Source: Bacteroidota bacterium
Lineage (GTDB): Bacteria > Bacteroidota > Bacteroidia > Chitinophagales > Chitinophagaceae
DNA length: 15,586 nt
Assembly: GCA_023391015.1 (NCBI GenBank)
Contig: JAEWBT010000087.1
Location: 1 to 15,586 of the forward strand
Direction of reading: 5' to 3'
In this document: piece after piece, positions 14,502 through 15,586 of the stretch
Numbering within the stretch: the stretch's first letter is position 1
Layout: each line of letters begins with the position of its first letter
Program-made: the position numbers and the translations under genes
The notes under the pieces: generated by a model
Database searches by the model: none
Told to the model about the DNA's origin: nothing
What the model saw: the letters and a program-made list of their open reading frames with translations, nothing else

Positions 14502-15491
14502 TTATCTTAAAAAAACACGGTTGCTGTTCCGCATCCGCGCGTCTGCCAGGGCGATCGCTGCGGCGGCTTCCACCACCACCGGCACCCGCAGGGCAATACA
14601 CAGGTCGTGGCGGCCTTTCACCGTGAGCGGCACCACTTTCCCTTCTTTATGGCTGTAGCTTTCCTGCGGTGCGGGCGTGCTGGAAGTGGGTTTCACGGCC
14701 ACGCGGAACACAATCTCGTTGCCGTTGGAAATCCCGCCGTTGATACCGCCTGCATGATTGGTATGGGTCGCGCCGTCGGCAGAAAGAATCGCATCGTTGT
14801 GAGCGCTGCCCGTCATGCGCGCGGCCTCGAAACCCGCGCCAAAGGCAATGCCCTTGATCGCCGGAATAGAAAACGCCAGGTGGGCAATGGTGGATTCCAG
14901 CGAATCGAAAAAGGGTTCGCCCAGACCGGGCGGAATTCCGGAAATCCGACATTCTACAATCCCGCCGATCGAGTCTTGCTGCGCCATTGCCCTCTCTAAA
15001 GCGTGTTCGATATCGGTATCGCCTCCGGCTTCAATCAGGGCAGCCTCAATCCTGATTTCCGGCAAACACTTCTTTGCCACCACGCCTGCCGCCACGAGGG
15101 CCACCGTCAGCCGTCCGGAGGAATGACCGCCCCCGCGTGGATCGTTATAGCCTCCCCATTTATGATGCAGCACAAAGTCGGCGTGGCCGGGCCGGGGCGT
15201 ATCGCGCAGATGTTCATAATCCTGGCTGCGGGTGTTGGCGTTGGGGAAAAGAAGCGTAAGCGGTGCGCCCGTGGTCAGGTCCTTATAAATCCCGGAAAGA
15301 AGCTGTGGGATATCGGCTTCCACACGGGCCGTTGTGCCCTTGCCACCGGGGCGACGGCGCGCCAGATCCGGCTCGAAATCGGCGACATCCAACGGAATCC
15401 CCGCCGGAACGCCATCGATGGTGATGCCCACCGCCGGGCCGTGGCTTTCGCCGAAGATGTGGATGCGGAAGGATTGGCCGAAACTGTTCAT
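14502..15491 (-). CDS. aroC: Chorismate synthase
   Basis: The protein has 329 residues. It makes chorismate from 5-enolpyruvylshikimate-3-phosphate, the last shared step toward aromatic amino acids, and needs reduced FMN. Signature blocks are FGESHG (13-18), ARRRPGGKGTT, RPGHADF, DPRGGGHSSGRLT, SIGGIVEC, GLGEPFFDS, IKGIAFGAGF, NHAGGINGGISNG, KPTSSTP and the closing KGRHDLCIALRVP. It is about 30 residues shorter than the E. coli enzyme because a middle segment after AAGVVAKK is compact; the short form appears usual for Bacteroidota and is not a truncation. It converges on the transglutaminase-like gene. A dispersed GGGTCATTG element lies just upstream at the window's end. Confidence 0.96.
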   Translation of the reverse strand: MNSFGQSFRIHIFGESHGPAVGITIDGVPAGIPLDVADFEPDLARRRPGGKGTTARVEADIPQLLSGIYKDLTTGAPLTLLFPNANTRSQDYEHLRDTPRPGHADFVLHHKWGGYNDPRGGGHSSGRLTVALVAAGVVAKKCLPEIRIEAALIEAGGDTDIEHALERAMAQQDSIGGIVECRISGIPPGLGEPFFDSLESTIAHLAFSIPAIKGIAFGAGFEAARMTGSAHNDAILSADGATHTNHAGGINGGISNGNEIVFRVAVKPTSSTPAPQESYSHKEGKVVPLTVKGRHDLCIALRVPVVVEAAAAIALADARMRNSNRVFLR

Positions 15492-15550
15492 AGGAAAGAC
15501 AAAAGAGGATGCGTAGAGAGATTGATTATCATAAAGATCCTACCTTATGT

Positions 15551-15586
15551 GGGTCATTGGGAGGAGGAACGACGAAGCAACCTGCA
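15551..15586. repeat. Dispersed GGGTCATTG element, second copy, cut by the window end
   Basis: The last 36 bases match the left arm of the element at 6550 with one substitution (GGGTCATTGGGAGG against GGGTCATTGCGAGG). The similarity weakly extends into the preceding TCCTAC sequence of both copies. The right arm would lie outside the window. It sits about 60 bp upstream of the aroC start. Confidence 0.8.

Larger units (their letters stand above)
279..14943. repeat. Highly iterated palindrome TTCCGGAA / TTTCCGGAAA, dispersed copies
   Basis: Full TTTCCGGAAA copies start at 279, 538, 831, 1509, 3067, 4247, 4988, 10554, 10624, 11347, 13383 and 13501. Shorter TTCCGGAA copies start at 3541, 4746, 5412, 6402, 8047, 12539 and 14936. 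That is 19 sites counted by eye against about 0.24 expected for an 8-mer in random sequence of this length. Seven lie in roughly 2 kb of gaps and 12 in roughly 13.6 kb of genes. In genes the site is read in more than one frame, so protein sequence alone does not explain it. Confidence 0.85.

Noticed and set aside
14502..15491. Truncated chorismate synthase
   Set aside because: It is shorter than the E. coli enzyme, but all signature blocks from FGESHG to KGRHDLCIALRVP are present in order and the short form is normal in this phylum.

Overview
The window looks like a chromosomal piece of a Bacteroidota genome. The evidence is a secreted protein with a signal peptide and a type IX secretion (T9SS) C-terminal sorting domain, a perfect TAnnTTTG promoter element upstream of a ferredoxin, a short-form chorismate synthase of the type I associate with Bacteroidota, and weak or absent Shine-Dalgarno sites. 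The mixture recalls Chitinophagia/Saprospiria-like lineages, but the family cannot be settled from the sequence. No tRNA, rRNA, transposase, phage gene or CRISPR array was found.

Layout. Positions 1-8376 are almost entirely minus strand. From right to left they carry proline dehydrogenase (overlapping by one base with a membrane PH-domain protein), a repeat-filled gap, a small HTH-like protein, an MFS/UMF1-type transporter, a repeat-filled gap, an MBL-fold lactonase-like hydrolase, a class I/II aminotransferase, a PlsC-like acyltransferase, a DUF2520 Rossmann-fold protein and the 5' end of a 2Fe-2S ferredoxin. From about 8.5 kb the plus strand takes over: a T9SS-sorted secreted protein, DNA topoisomerase I (topA) and a SirB1-like transglutaminase-fold protein. 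Chorismate synthase (aroC) faces these on the minus strand. Strong intrinsic terminators follow the T9SS gene and topA. The genes are mostly housekeeping and metabolic and do not form one obvious pathway. Only the proline dehydrogenase/PH pair looks clearly co-translated.

The unusual content is in the repeats. (1) TTCCGGAA occurs about 19 times by eye, 12 of them as TTTCCGGAAA, in genes and gaps alike. A random 15.6-kb sequence would hold about 0.24 and 0.015. It is denser in gaps and absent from the 2-kb T9SS gene. (2) A 14-unit array with an exact 21-bp period (6098-6381) carries one A5 or T5 tract per unit and lies just upstream of the small HTH-like gene. (3) Two clusters of micro-hairpins separated by ATTGGAC lie in opposite orientation in the gap between the hydrolase and the transporter; one runs into the transporter's last codons. 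(4) Two perfect 28-bp palindromes share outer arms and centre but differ by compensated changes. (5) A GGGTCATTGCGAGG-type dispersed element appears as an inverted-repeat copy and as a second copy cut by the window end. The 21-bp array with its neighbouring HTH gene and the iterated TTTCCGGAAA palindrome are the best candidates for something undescribed.
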